A DNA stretch of 64,000 nt. Source: Mycobacterium sp. ELW1 (lineage in GTDB: Bacteria; Actinomycetota; Actinomycetes; Mycobacteriales; Mycobacteriaceae). The position numbers and the translations under genes were made by a program. The stretch spans positions 2,480,001-2,544,000 of the forward strand of contig NZ_CP032155.1 in the NCBI RefSeq assembly GCF_008329905.1. Direction: 5' to 3'. Of this stretch, positions 25,056-34,231 are shown piece by piece. Numbering within the stretch: the first letter of the stretch is position 1; every line of letters starts with the position of its first letter. The notes below the pieces were generated by a model. That model made no database searches and was not told the DNA's origin. It saw only the letters and a list, made by a program, of their open reading frames with translations.

Positions 25056-26798
25056 CTAAGCCTGGTGACGGACTTGTCCGTTCATCATCGTCATCGTGAT
25101 GGTCGCGCGGTGGATGTCGTGCGGGTCGATCTCGAAGATGTTGGCGTCCAACATAATCAGGTCGGCACGCTTACCCACCTCGATAGATCCGACCTTATCG
25201 TCCAATCGAAGCTGGTAGGCGGCACCCATGGTGTTGGCGTGCACAGCCTCGGCGACGCTGAGCTTCTGATCGGCCGGCGCCAGCACGGGTGCGTCGGGCT
25301 GGCCGATTAACTGGCGGGTCACCCCGATCTGGATGGAATCGAGCGGCTTGTAGGTGGAGAAGTAACCCGCCGCCGGCCAGTCGGTGCCCAGCGACATCCG
25401 CCCACCCGATCGCAGGATGTCCTGTGCGCGATAAAACAAGTCCTGGCGGGGCTTGCCGTACCGTGCGGCCATGTTGATCACGGTGTCCGGATCCGCGGAC
25501 ATCCAATTGGCCGAAAACTGGCCTGTCACACCGAGCTTGCCGAACCGCTGGCTGTCCGGATCCTGCACGTACACCAGATGGGCGATCGTGTGCCGTCGGT
25601 CGCGGGGCGGATTGGTTGCGATCGCCGCCTCGATCGAGTCCAGTGCGGTGCGCGTCGTGTGTTCCCCGCACGCGTGCACATGGACGTCGAAGCCCGCGGC
25701 GTCGACCTCGCGGACCAGTTGGTGCCACTGCTCGTCGGTGAACGGCGATGCGCCGATCGAATCCGGTTTGTCCGCATACGGCTCGATCAGCCACGCCGTG
25801 TATCCACCCTGGGTGCCGTCGCCGACGATCTTCACCGCACCGACGGTCACCAGGTCGGTCGAAATCCGGTTGCGGATATCGGTCAGCTTCGCCACCGCGT
25901 CGTCGACCGGTGGAGCCTTGACGCTGTAGGAGGCGACGACCCGGAACGGCAACTTCCCGCGCTGCTCCAACTCGCTGTACAGGCCGATCACCGCGCCCTG
26001 ATCCTCGCCGATCGGCGGCACCCCGGCATCGAAGACCGAGGTGATCCCGGCGGCCGAGGCCTTCGGCAGCCACGTCTCCAGCAGCGCCTCCATCGAGTCT
26101 TGCGAGATCGGGTCGACGGCGTTGACCAGGCTGAGTACGGCGTCCACCTCGAGCACATACCCGGTGGGCTCACCGTGCTCGTCGCGGGCGTAGTAACTGA
26201 ACCCGGGAATCGGGTCCGGAGTGTCCCGGGTGACGCCGGCGATCTGCAGCGCCTTGCTGTTGGCCCACATGCTGTGGCCGTCGATGGCGAAGAAGAACCC
26301 GGGCCGGTCCGGCAGCACCCGGTCCAGCTCCTCCCGCGTAGGTCCGTCGGGCCCGAACATGTCGACGCGCCAACCGAATCCACGCACCGGACCGTCGGGA
26401 TGTTCCTTCGCATACGCAGCGATCGCTGCCAGCGCGTCCGCCCCGGTGGGCACCTGCAGGTCGACGCCACTGGTCAGAAACGAACCGAGGAACGGATGGA
26501 TGTGGCCCTCGACGAACCCCGGCAGCATCAGGTTGCCCTTGAGGTCGATGACGCGGGTGTCCGGGCCCTCGAGCGACGCCGCGCCGGCGTCGTCGCCCAC
26601 ATAGGAGATGGTGTTGCCGGTGATCGCCGCCGCCTGCGCCCACGGCTGCGCGGGCGACACGGTGTAGATCCGGCCACCCCGGAACACCACATCGGCGAAT
26701 GTCGTCGCGCCCGTGGCGGGTTGTTTCCCGCCGCACGCGGCCGCCGCCGTCGCGACCGCCGTGACCGCGACCGCACGCAGTGCGGTCCGACGCGTCAG
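25056..26798 (-). CDS. YtcJ-like amidohydrolase, probable lipoprotein; start codon unresolved
   Basis: About 580 codons. The amidohydrolase-3 core has GFVEGHIHPFLG (HxH metal motif), DAGVPP, a HVHACGEHTT block, HLVYVQ and TDWPAAGYF (catalytic Asp), ending in ANTMGAAYQL...GKRADLIMLD. The first canonical in-frame start is GTG 26690, yet the frame stays open upstream and encodes TRRTALRAVAVTAV then AAAACGG, an excellent twin-arginine/lipobox signal. The only codon able to start it is CTG at 26798. Alternatively one G is missing in the run near 26801, which would join a GTG at 26839. The substrate is unknown. Confidence 0.72.
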   Translation of the reverse strand: MTRRTALRAVAVTAVATAAAACGGKQPATGATTFADVVFRGGRIYTVSPAQPWAQAAAITGNTISYVGDDAGAASLEGPDTRVIDLKGNLMLPGFVEGHIHPFLGSFLTSGVDLQVPTGADALAAIAAYAKEHPDGPVRGFGWRVDMFGPDGPTREELDRVLPDRPGFFFAIDGHSMWANSKALQIAGVTRDTPDPIPGFSYYARDEHGEPTGYVLEVDAVLSLVNAVDPISQDSMEALLETWLPKASAAGITSVFDAGVPPIGEDQGAVIGLYSELEQRGKLPFRVVASYSVKAPPVDDAVAKLTDIRNRISTDLVTVGAVKIVGDGTQGGYTAWLIEPYADKPDSIGASPFTDEQWHQLVREVDAAGFDVHVHACGEHTTRTALDSIEAAIATNPPRDRRHTIAHLVYVQDPDSQRFGKLGVTGQFSANWMSADPDTVINMAARYGKPRQDLFYRAQDILRSGGRMSLGTDWPAAGYFSTYKPLDSIQIGVTRQLIGQPDAPVLAPADQKLSVAEAVHANTMGAAYQLRLDDKVGSIEVGKRADLIMLDANIFEIDPHDIHRATITMTMMNGQVRHQA

Positions 26799-26871
26799 AA
26801 CCCCCGACCCCAGCGCGCCGAAATGCGGCGCCCACTCACAAGCAGTACAGATGACTTCCCCCCGAAATTGG

Positions 26872-27624
26872 TCAGCGCCTGCGGACGGTGCGTTGCACGC
26901 CCTTCATCTTGGCCTGTGCGGGCAGCGGGCCCTTGGGCATCGCGGCCGGACCCACCCGTGAACCGAGCGCGACGAGCTTGGACTCCAGCGAGTCCATCTG
27001 CTTGACGGTGATGTTGGCAGGCAGCTTGGTCAGATGCCGCTCCAGCTTCGCCAGTGGCACCTCACCCTCGCCGTTGCCGACGATCACGTCGTAGATCGGG
27101 ATGTCGCCGATCAGTCGCGCGGTGCGCTTCTTCTCCTGCGCCAGCAGCGGCCGGACCCGCGCCGAAGAACCCTCGGCGACGAAGATCACGCCAGGTCGGC
27201 CGATCACCCGGTGGACGGCGTCGAAGTGGCCGGTGGCCGCAACCCCCGGCGTCACCCGCCACTTGCCGCGCAGGTTGTCCAGCGCCCAGGCCGCGGCACC
27301 CGTCTGCCCCTCGGCCTTGCGGAACACCGACTTCTGCGCGCGCCGCCCGAAGATGATGAACGCCACCAGGGCGCCCAGCACGACGCCCAGCACGATCAGC
27401 AGGTAGAGGGTGATCCCACCGGCCAGCACGCCGGCGGCCACCGACGCGGCCACGATCAACACGAACGCGCCGATCATGTAGGGGAGCAGTCGCTTGTCTT
27501 CCTTGCGCTGCATCTGGAACGCCTGCCATAGCTGGCTGCGGCGCTGCTTGGCTGCGGCCTTGCTGGCAGCCTTCGCCTCGGCCTTGGCTGCCTTGTCCTG
27601 GGCAGCGTTGCGGGATTTCGCCAT
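26872..27624 (-). CDS. DUF4191 membrane protein (Rv2219-like)
   Basis: 250 aa. A Lys/Ala-rich N-terminus (AKSRNAAQDKAAKAEAKAASKAAA) is followed by two adjacent membrane segments (LPYMIGAFVLIVAASVAAGVLAGG and LYLLIVLGVVLGALVAFIIF, about residues 50-95). A soluble domain follows with GRPGVIFVAEGSS and KKRTARLIGDIPIYDVIVGNGEGEVPLAKLERHLTKLP. The function is not known. It sits downstream of lipA on the same strand, as in M. tuberculosis. The ATG at 27624 follows TATTCT by 8 nt and has no Shine-Dalgarno, so it probably has its own leaderless promoter. Confidence 0.85.
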   Translation of the reverse strand: MAKSRNAAQDKAAKAEAKAASKAAAKQRRSQLWQAFQMQRKEDKRLLPYMIGAFVLIVAASVAAGVLAGGITLYLLIVLGVVLGALVAFIIFGRRAQKSVFRKAEGQTGAAAWALDNLRGKWRVTPGVAATGHFDAVHRVIGRPGVIFVAEGSSARVRPLLAQEKKRTARLIGDIPIYDVIVGNGEGEVPLAKLERHLTKLPANITVKQMDSLESKLVALGSRVGPAAMPKGPLPAQAKMKGVQRTVRRR

Positions 27625-27632
27625 AACTACCA

Positions 27633-27638
27633 AGAATA
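27633..27638 (-). promoter_or_regulatory. -10 hexamer TATTCT for the DUF4191 gene
   Basis: TATTCT on the minus strand ends 8 nt before the ATG at 27624; no ribosome-binding site is visible, so a leaderless transcript is likely. Confidence 0.45.
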
Positions 27639-27666
27639 CGGGCCCGCGATCAGCGTGACGCCGCGG

Positions 27667-28599
27667 TCACCGCGCGGGCTTGTGCGCCGCCGCTGCCTGC
27701 TGATACAGCCGGCCGGCCCGGTAGGAGGAGCGCACCAGCGGTCCGGACAGCACCCCGGCGAACCCGAGCCCCTCGGCGTAGGCGGCCAGGTCGACGAACT
27801 CCTCGGGCTTGACCCACCGCTCCACCGGGTGATGACGCACCGACGGCCGCAGGTACTGGGTGATCGTGATGATGTCGCAGCCCGCGCCGTGCAGGTCGGC
27901 CAGCGCGGTGTGCACCTCGTCGATGGTTTCGCCCATGCCGAGGATCAGGTTGCTCTTGGTGACCAGCCCCGCCGCGCGGGCGGCCGTCAGCACATCGAGG
28001 CTGCGCTGGTAGCGGAACGCCGGACGGATCCGCTTGAAGATCCGTGGCACCGTTTCGACGTTGTGCGCGAACACTTCTGGACGCGAATCGAAAACCTCGC
28101 GCAGCAGGGCGGGCTCGCCGTTGAAGTCCGGGGCCAGTAGTTCGACGCCGGTGGCCGGGTTCAACTCCTTGATGGCGCGCACCGTCTCGGCGTACAGCCA
28201 CGCTCCGCCGTCGGGCAGGTCGTCGCGGGCCACGCCCGTCACCGTCGCGTAGCGCAGCCCCATCGCGGCCACGCTCTCGGCCACCCGGCGCGGCTCGTCG
28301 CGATCCAGTTCAGCGGGCTTACCGGTGTCGATCTGGCAGAAATCGCAGCGGCGGGTGCACTGCTCGCCGCCGATCAGGAACGTCGCTTCCCGGTCTTCCC
28401 AGCACTCGAAGATGTTGGGGCAGCCGGCTTCTTCACACACGGTGTGCAGTCCCTCGCGGCGCACCAGGCTCTTCAGCGCGGTGTACTCCGGACCCATGCG
28501 CGCGCGGGTCTTGATCCACGGCGGTTTGCGCTCGATCGGGGTCTCGGCATTGCGGACCTCCAGGCGCAGCAGCTTGCGGCCTTCTGGAGTGACTGTCAC
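27667..28599 (-). CDS. lipA: Lipoyl synthase
   Basis: 310 aa radical-SAM enzyme that inserts two sulfurs into octanoylated lipoyl domains. The radical-SAM CxxxCxxC is CTRRCDFC (about residue 83), and the auxiliary cluster Cys are in [12 protein letters not shown] (about residue 55). Other blocks are [23 protein letters not shown] and [11 protein letters not shown]. The GTG start overlaps the lipB stop by 4 nt, so translation is coupled. The target is plausibly DlaT and other E2 proteins; dlaT is four genes upstream on the same strand. Confidence 0.96.
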   Translation of the reverse strand: MTVTPEGRKLLRLEVRNAETPIERKPPWIKTRARMGPEYTALKSLVRREGLHTVCEEAGCPNIFECWEDREATFLIGGEQCTRRCDFCQIDTGKPAELDRDEPRRVAESVAAMGLRYATVTGVARDDLPDGGAWLYAETVRAIKELNPATGVELLAPDFNGEPALLREVFDSRPEVFAHNVETVPRIFKRIRPAFRYQRSLDVLTAARAAGLVTKSNLILGMGETIDEVHTALADLHGAGCDIITITQYLRPSVRHHPVERWVKPEEFVDLAAYAEGLGFAGVLSGPLVRSSYRAGRLYQQAAAAHKPAR

Positions 28600-29255
28600 G
28601 TTGTCAAGCTTACGGGCAGCCGACCGTCGAGGGCGTCGCACACCGCGTCGGCGACCTTGGCGCGGACGTCGTCGACGCCGACGTGGCGGCCCAGTTCAGC
28701 CGTCAGCGAAGTCACCCCGGCGTCGGTGATTCCGCACGGCACGATCGCCGAGTACGCGCCCAGATCGCAGTCGCAGTTCAGCGCGAAACCGTGCAGTGTG
28801 GTTCCGCGGGCCACCCGGATCCCGATCGCCGCGATCTTGCGGTTTCCTTGCACCCAGACGCCGGAGCGACCTTCGACCCGGCCGGTCTCCAGGCCCAGTC
28901 CGGTGCATACCGAGATCAACGATTCCTCAAGCCGCCGAACATAATTCACCACATCCAGCGGCTCGGCCAGCCCGATCACGGGATAGCCGACCAGTTGTCC
29001 GGGACCGTGCCAGGTGATCTTGCCGCCGCGGTCGGTGTCGACGACGGGGGTGCCATCCATCGGCCGCTCGTGGGCTTCGGTGCGCTTGCCTGCCGTGTAC
29101 ACCGCCGGATGTTCCAGCAGCAGCATCGTGTCGGGCCCGCCGGCCACCCGGGCATCGGCCAGCTCGCGCTGCAGCTGCCAGGCGTCCTGGTAGTCGACGG
29201 TGCCCAGCTGGCGCACCTGCATGCCCGCTGAGCTCGATCGAATGGATTCCCGCAC
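28596..29255 (-). CDS. lipB: Octanoyltransferase
   Basis: 219 aa. LipB transfers octanoyl from acyl carrier protein to lipoyl domains. Blocks include [38 protein letters not shown], and the catalytic Lys region KIAAIGIRV with the nucleophilic Cys in VPCGITD. The start is GTG at 29255, matching the M. tuberculosis N-terminus (SIRS...VRQLG), and lies 7 nt after TAGCGT. An ATG at 29222 is the alternative. It overlaps lipA by 4 nt and follows the epimerase gene closely. Confidence 0.95.
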   Translation of the reverse strand: MRESIRSSSAGMQVRQLGTVDYQDAWQLQRELADARVAGGPDTMLLLEHPAVYTAGKRTEAHERPMDGTPVVDTDRGGKITWHGPGQLVGYPVIGLAEPLDVVNYVRRLEESLISVCTGLGLETGRVEGRSGVWVQGNRKIAAIGIRVARGTTLHGFALNCDCDLGAYSAIVPCGITDAGVTSLTAELGRHVGVDDVRAKVADAVCDALDGRLPVSLTT

Positions 29256-29262
29256 CCAATCG

Positions 29263-29268
29263 ACGCTA
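29263..29268 (-). promoter_or_regulatory. -10 hexamer TAGCGT for leaderless lipB
   Basis: TAGCGT on the minus strand sits 7 nt before the lipB GTG and immediately after the upstream gene's stop codon, and fixes the long N-terminus. Confidence 0.5.
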
Positions 29269-30189
29269 CTACCCCTGAGCGGACGTGGTGGCGTAGGCCA
29301 GCGCCTCGCCGATGGTGTTGTGGTGGAAGACGAACCCGGCCCGTTCGAGGGCGGCGGGGATTGCCCGCTGACCGTCGAGCAGCCCCTCGTCGGCGAACTC
29401 GCCGAGCAGGGTGCGCAGCGCGAAGCCGGGCACCAGCAGCGGCGTCGGCCGGTTCAACGCCCGGCCCAGCGCGGCGGTGAACTCCGAATTGGTCACCGGA
29501 GCCGGCCCGGTGAAGTTCACCGGACCCGACAGGTCGCTGTTGTTGATCGCGAACAGCAGCGCGCGGATCTCGTCCTCCAGGCTGATCCACGGCATGTACT
29601 GCCTGCCGTTGCCGATCCGGGCGCCCAACCCGAGACTGAACAGCGGCCGCAGCCGGCCCAGCACGCCGCCGCCGGGGGAGAGCACCAGGCCGGAACGGGC
29701 GAGCACCACCCGGGCGCCGGCATCCTCGGCGGCCAGTGCCGCGGCCTCCCAGTCCAGACAGAGCCGGGACAGGAATCCGCCTCCGGCGGGGGCGGTTTCG
29801 TCGACGACCCGGCTGCCGGTGTCGCCGTAGTACCCCACCGCGCTGGCGTTGATCAGCGTCGGCACCCCGGCGTCGGCGACGGCCGCGGCGATCACCTCGG
29901 TGGGGCCGATGCGGCTGTCGCGCAGGGTCTGCTTGAACGAGCCCGACCACCGCTTGTCGCCGACGTTGACGCCGCACAGGTTGATCACCGCGTCGACTCC
30001 CTCCAGACCGGACGGATCGAACTCACCGCTGTCGGGATTCCAGTGAAGTTCGTCGCCGTTGGCCGGCGCCCGGCGCACGATGCGCAGCACGCGATGGTCA
30101 GCGGCGCGCAGCGCCGACACCAATGCCGAGCCGATCAGGCCGGACGAACCGGCGATCGCGACGACGAGCCCGCCCGTTGGTTGGCTCAT
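29269..30189 (-). CDS. TIGR01777-type NAD-dependent epimerase/dehydratase family protein (Rv2216-like)
   Basis: 306 aa. The Rossmann start [21 protein letters not shown] and [14 protein letters not shown] block identify the SDR39U1/TIGR01777 family, with [12 protein letters not shown] near residue 120 and a characteristic C-terminal [23 protein letters not shown]. The function is unknown in bacteria; the family is related to plastid and heterocyst division factors. It lies 4 nt downstream of dlaT and in the lipB-lipA direction, the order seen in M. tuberculosis (Rv2216), so it is probably co-transcribed with dlaT. Confidence 0.9.
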   Translation of the reverse strand: MSQPTGGLVVAIAGSSGLIGSALVSALRAADHRVLRIVRRAPANGDELHWNPDSGEFDPSGLEGVDAVINLCGVNVGDKRWSGSFKQTLRDSRIGPTEVIAAAVADAGVPTLINASAVGYYGDTGSRVVDETAPAGGGFLSRLCLDWEAAALAAEDAGARVVLARSGLVLSPGGGVLGRLRPLFSLGLGARIGNGRQYMPWISLEDEIRALLFAINNSDLSGPVNFTGPAPVTNSEFTAALGRALNRPTPLLVPGFALRTLLGEFADEGLLDGQRAIPAALERAGFVFHHNTIGEALAYATTSAQG

Positions 30190-30193
30190 CGCG

Positions 30194-31972
30194 TCACAAC
30201 CCCAGGTCGGCCTCGAATGCCCCTTCTTCGAGACGCCGCTTGACGGTGGTCAGGAATCGGCCGGCATCCGCGCCGTCGATCAGCCGGTGATCGTAGGTCA
30301 GCGGCAGGTAGCAGATGGAACGCACGCCGATCGACTCGTTGCCGGAGTCGTCGACGATCACCCGGGGACGTTTGACGATCGCGCCGGTGCCCAGCATCGC
30401 TGCCTGCGGCGGCACCAGGATCGGGGTGTCGAACAGGGCGCCCTGGCTGCCGATGTTGGTGATCGTGAACGTGCCGCCGGACAGCTCGTCGGGCTTGAGG
30501 TTGCCGCTGCGGGCCCGGTCGGCGATGTCGTGGATGGCGCGCGCGAGCCCGGCCAGGGAGAGATCGCCCGCGTTGTGCACCACCGGGGAGAGCAGGCCCT
30601 GCTCGGTGTCCACCGCGAAGCCGAGGTTCTCGGCGTCGTAGTAGGTGATCTCCTTGGTGTCCTCGTTGTAGCTGGCGTTGATGTTCGGGTGCGCCTTGAG
30701 CGAGTCGATCACCGCGCGGGCGATGAACGGCAGGTAGGTCAGGTTGACCCCTTCGCGCTCGGCGAAGCTCGTCTTCGCCTTGGCCCGCAGCGCCACGATC
30801 TTGGTCATGTCGACCTCGTGGGTCTGCGTCAGCTGCGCGGTGGTCTGCAGCGATTCGCGGGTCTTCTTGGCGGTGATCTGCCGGATCCGGTTGGCCTTCT
30901 GCGTCGTGCCGCGCAGATGTGCCAGCGGTGACGGTGCCGACGCGGCGGCAGCCGGGGCGGCAGCCGCGGGTGCCGTGGCCGCCGGAGCGGCGGGTGCGGC
31001 CGGGGCCTTCTTGGCCTCCGCGGCAGCCAGCACATCCTGCTTGCGGATGCGGCCGCCGACACCGGTGCCCTTGACGCTGGCGAGGTCGATCCCGTTCTCG
31101 GCGGCCAGCTTTCGCACCAGGGGAGTGACGTAGGGGCTGCCGTCGGAGGCGTCGCTGTCCTCGGCGGCGGCCGGCGCGGGGGCCTGCTTGGGCTCGGGCT
31201 TCGGTTCCGGTGTGGGCTCAGGCTTGGGTTCGGCCTTCGGCTCGGGCTTCGGTTCCGGCTTGGGCTCGGGCTTCGGTTCCGGCTTGGGCTCAGGCTTGGG
31301 TTCGGGCTTGGGTTCGGGCTTCGACTCGGCCTGCGGCGCGGCGCCGGCATCCCCGATCTTGCCCAGTTCACCGCCGACGGCGACGGTGTCGTCCTCCTCG
31401 GCGGTGATGGACAGCAGCGTCCCGGCCACCGGTGACGGGATCTCGGTGTCGACCTTGTCAGTGGATACCTCGACCAGCGGCTCGTCGACCTCGACGGAGT
31501 CGCCGACCTTTTTCAGCCAGCGGGTCACGGTGCCCTCGGTGACCGACTCGCCGAGTTCGGGCATCAGCACCGGCGTCGCCGAACCCGACGACTCCGAGGA
31601 ACCCGACGACTGCGCGGGCTGCGGTTCCGGCTCGGGTTCGGGCTCTGGCTCGGGCTCGGGTTCGGGTTCGGGCTCTGGCTCCGGCTCGGCCTGGGTCTCC
31701 TCGGCGGGGGCGTCGGACGACTCGGATTCCTCACCGGCTTCGCCGATCACCGCGAGCTCGCCGCCGACCTCGACGGTGTCGTCCTCCTGGGCAACGATCT
31801 TCGTCAGCACACCGGACGCGGGAGCGGGAATCTCCGTGTCGACCTTGTCGGTCGACACCTCAAGCAGAGGCTCGTCGACCTCGACGGTGTCGCCCTCTTG
31901 CTTCAGCCACCGGGTGACGGTCCCCTCGGTGACGCTCTCACCGAGTGCCGGCATCTGGACGGAGACGGCCAT
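30194..31972 (-). CDS. dlaT: Dihydrolipoamide acyltransferase E2 (two lipoyl domains)
   Basis: 592 aa. Two lipoyl domains are visible, each with the DKVDTEI lipoyl-Lys turn (about residues 43 and 164), then a peripheral-subunit binding domain ([20 protein letters not shown], about residue 290) and a catalytic acyltransferase domain ending in [14 protein letters not shown]. In M. tuberculosis DlaT serves pyruvate dehydrogenase and the peroxynitrite reductase/peroxidase system. Long EP/KP-rich linkers separate the domains and are encoded by near-perfect 6- and 12-bp repeats. The ATG is preceded by GAGGGAG. It heads the dlaT-epimerase-lipB-lipA set. Confidence 0.95.
   Translation of the reverse strand: MAVSVQMPALGESVTEGTVTRWLKQEGDTVEVDEPLLEVSTDKVDTEIPAPASGVLTKIVAQEDDTVEVGGELAVIGEAGEESESSDAPAEETQAEPEPEPEPEPEPEPEPEPEPEPQPAQSSGSSESSGSATPVLMPELGESVTEGTVTRWLKKVGDSVEVDEPLVEVSTDKVDTEIPSPVAGTLLSITAEEDDTVAVGGELGKIGDAGAAPQAESKPEPKPEPKPEPKPEPKPEPKPEPKPEPKAEPKPEPTPEPKPEPKQAPAPAAAEDSDASDGSPYVTPLVRKLAAENGIDLASVKGTGVGGRIRKQDVLAAAEAKKAPAAPAAPAATAPAAAAPAAAASAPSPLAHLRGTTQKANRIRQITAKKTRESLQTTAQLTQTHEVDMTKIVALRAKAKTSFAEREGVNLTYLPFIARAVIDSLKAHPNINASYNEDTKEITYYDAENLGFAVDTEQGLLSPVVHNAGDLSLAGLARAIHDIADRARSGNLKPDELSGGTFTITNIGSQGALFDTPILVPPQAAMLGTGAIVKRPRVIVDDSGNESIGVRSICYLPLTYDHRLIDGADAGRFLTTVKRRLEEGAFEADLGL
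31185..31330 (-). repeat. KPEP-type coding repeat in the dlaT linker
   Basis: About 12 tandem KPEP/PEPK-type units form the second linker, encoded by a 12-bp repeat (glycine-serine-like on the opposite strand). Such arrays change copy number readily, so linker length may vary between strains. Confidence 0.8.
31618..31690 (-). repeat. EP dipeptide coding repeat in the first dlaT linker
   Basis: A run of alternating Glu-Pro codons (about 11 units) separates the two lipoyl domains and is encoded by a 6-bp repeat. Confidence 0.8.
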
Positions 31973-32137
31973 TGTGTTGACTCCCTCGAACGGTCAGTCG
32001 TGCGGGTCGGACTTCTGGCATACCACAGCGTCGTGTACCCATCCTGTCATTGCCGAGCCACCCGCACGCACTCAGGGCGACGTGTGATTTCTCTGGCACC
32101 ATCGAAGGGAAGGACCGCCGGAAGGAGTGCATCGGAG

Positions 32138-32473
32138 TTGGGGCTGTTCGACAGGTTCCGGGCTACACGCCGGGCTGAATCCGGGCTCGCCGCCGACCGG
32201 CGGCACTTGTACGAATGGGCTGCGCAGCGCACCGGGGTGGAGGCCTACGTCGAGCCCGAGACCAGCGTGACCCCGATGACCGTCGTGCTCGTGGCCACCG
32301 ACGGTGAATGGACCCGTCGCCCGGCCGACGGCGCGGCCGGTGCCCGCCGACTCGGTGAAGAACTCGGGATTCCTGTCTATGACGTGCAGAAAGTCGGGTA
32401 TCCCCAGCGGATGCGCGACTATGACGCTCGGCGGCGGATCGAACGCCGCCGCCAACGAGACCTGGAGGCGTGA
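32138..32473 (+). CDS. Conserved hypothetical protein upstream of ephD
   Basis: 111 aa, not recognised as a known family. It is mostly charged and probably soluble; the middle reads TPMTVVLVATDGEWTRRP and the C-terminus is Arg-rich (DYDARRRIERRRQRDLEA). The TTG start gives MGLFDRFRATRR and is preceded by GGAAGGAG about 10 nt upstream. Its stop overlaps the ephD ATG by one base (TGATG), so the two are coupled. No catalytic motif is evident. It is divergent from dlaT, with about 165 bp between them. Confidence 0.68.
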   Translation: MGLFDRFRATRRAESGLAADRRHLYEWAAQRTGVEAYVEPETSVTPMTVVLVATDGEWTRRPADGAAGARRLGEELGIPVYDVQKVGYPQRMRDYDARRRIERRRQRDLEA

Positions 32474-34221
32474 TGACCATGCGCTATGTCGACAGCACCG
32501 ATGGGACCCGCCTGGCGGTCTACGAGGAAGGCAATCCCGACGGCCCGACCGTCGTGCTGGTCCACGGCTACCCCGACTCGCACGTGGTGTGGGACGCGGT
32601 CGTGCCGCTCCTGGCCGACAAGTTCCGCGTGATCCGCTACGACAGCCGCGCCGCCGGAGCGTCCTCGGGACCGAAATCATTCTCGAAGTACACGATGGCC
32701 AACTTCGCCGACGACTTCGATGCTGTCGTCGCCGAGCTCAGTCCCGGCCAACCCGTGCACGTGCTCGGCCACGACTGGGGCTCGGTCGGCATGTGGGAGT
32801 ACCTCGGCCGGGCCGGTGCCGGTGACCGGGTGGCGTCGTTCACCTCCGTGTCGGGGCCGAGTCTGCACCACCTCATTCGCTTCGTGCGCGACGGGCTGAA
32901 GAAGCCGTACCGGCCAAAGTTGTTCCTGCGCGCGCTCTCTCAGCTGCTCCACGTCACCTACACGGCCGCGCTGTCGGTTCCGGTACTGGCGCCCGCAGCC
33001 ATGCGGCTGGGCTCCGGAGTCATGCGGGCCGGACTCACCCGCGGCATTCCGAAGGACCTCGTGCACCACGGCGGGACGTTCGCCGACGACGCCGCCAGGG
33101 GCACAAAGATCTACCGGGCCAACGCTCTGCCCGCGCTGATCCACCGTCCGCTCGATTTCTACGTCGACATCCCCGTGCAGCTGATCGTCAACCTCGACGA
33201 TCCTTTCGTGCTGCCCCACGTCTACGACGACACCGCTCGGTGGGTGCCTCGGCTGTGGCGCCGCGACCTGCGCGCCAAGCACTGGTCGCCGTTCACCCAT
33301 CCGCAGGTGCTCGCCGCCGCGGTCACCGAACTGGCCGAGCACCTGGACGGCAAGCCGGCCGCCCGCGCACTGTTGCGGGCCCAGGCCGGCCGGCCGAAGA
33401 AGGACTTCGGCGACACCCTGGTCTCGGTCACCGGGGCCGGCAGCGGGATCGGCCGCGAGACTGCGCTGGCCTTCGCCCGGGACGGCGCCGAGTTGGTCAT
33501 CAGCGATATCGACGAGGCCGGCCTCAAGGACACCGCGGCCAAGATCGGCGCACTCGGCGCGATCGCGCATCCCTACGTGCTCGACGTCTCCGACGCCGAT
33601 GCCGTCGAGCGGTTCGCCGACGAGGTGTGCGCCGCCCACGGGGTGCCCGACATCGTCGTCAACAATGCCGGCATCGGGGTGGCCGGCGCCTTCTTGGACA
33701 CTCCCGCAGAGCAATTCGACCGCGTGCTGGACGTCAACCTCGGCGGCGTGGTCAACGGCTGCCGCGCCTTCGCCCGCCGGCTCGTCGAGCGCGGCACCGG
33801 CGGCCACATCGTCAACGTGGCATCGATGGCGGCCTACTCACCGCTGAAAGGCCTCAACGCCTACTGCACATCCAAGGCGGCGGTGTACATGTTCTCCGAC
33901 TGCCTGCGTGCCGAATTGGCTGGCGCTGGAATCGGATTGACCACGATCTGCCCGGGCATCATCAACACCAACATCGTGTCGGCCACCGAGATGATCGCGC
34001 CCTCGGGCAAGCGGGCCGCCGTCGCGACCCGGCGCGCCCAGCTGGAGAACATGTTCGACCGGCGGGGTTACGGCCCGGACAAGGTGGCCAAGGCCATCGT
34101 CTCCGCGGTCAAGAAGGACAAGCCGATCCGCCCGGTCACCCCCGAGGCATACCTGCTCTACGGGACGTCGAAGGTGCTGCCGCAGGGGATGCGCAGCATC
34201 GCCCGCGCCGGCGTGGTCTAG
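32473..34221 (+). CDS. ephD: EphD-type epoxide hydrolase/short-chain dehydrogenase fusion
   Basis: 582 aa. The N-terminal alpha/beta-hydrolase (about residues 1-295) has LVHGYPDSH and the nucleophile Asp in GHDWGSVG. The C-terminal SDR (about residues 312-560) has TGAGSGIGRE, VNNAG and the YCTSK (YxxxK) pair. M. tuberculosis EphD is linked to mycolic acid metabolism through its SDR domain. Agreement with that protein runs across both domains (recollection). ATG 32473 overlaps the upstream stop; GTG 32470 and ATG 32479 are alternatives. Confidence 0.93.
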   Translation: MTMRYVDSTDGTRLAVYEEGNPDGPTVVLVHGYPDSHVVWDAVVPLLADKFRVIRYDSRAAGASSGPKSFSKYTMANFADDFDAVVAELSPGQPVHVLGHDWGSVGMWEYLGRAGAGDRVASFTSVSGPSLHHLIRFVRDGLKKPYRPKLFLRALSQLLHVTYTAALSVPVLAPAAMRLGSGVMRAGLTRGIPKDLVHHGGTFADDAARGTKIYRANALPALIHRPLDFYVDIPVQLIVNLDDPFVLPHVYDDTARWVPRLWRRDLRAKHWSPFTHPQVLAAAVTELAEHLDGKPAARALLRAQAGRPKKDFGDTLVSVTGAGSGIGRETALAFARDGAELVISDIDEAGLKDTAAKIGALGAIAHPYVLDVSDADAVERFADEVCAAHGVPDIVVNNAGIGVAGAFLDTPAEQFDRVLDVNLGGVVNGCRAFARRLVERGTGGHIVNVASMAAYSPLKGLNAYCTSKAAVYMFSDCLRAELAGAGIGLTTICPGIINTNIVSATEMIAPSGKRAAVATRRAQLENMFDRRGYGPDKVAKAIVSAVKKDKPIRPVTPEAYLLYGTSKVLPQGMRSIARAGVV

Positions 34222-34231
34222 CCGTTCGCGT

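Noticed and set aside
26170-26835. Minus-strand open frame through the amidohydrolase region beginning MGAAFRRAG
   Set aside because: Out of frame with the conserved amidohydrolase motifs; it is the high-GC shadow of that gene.
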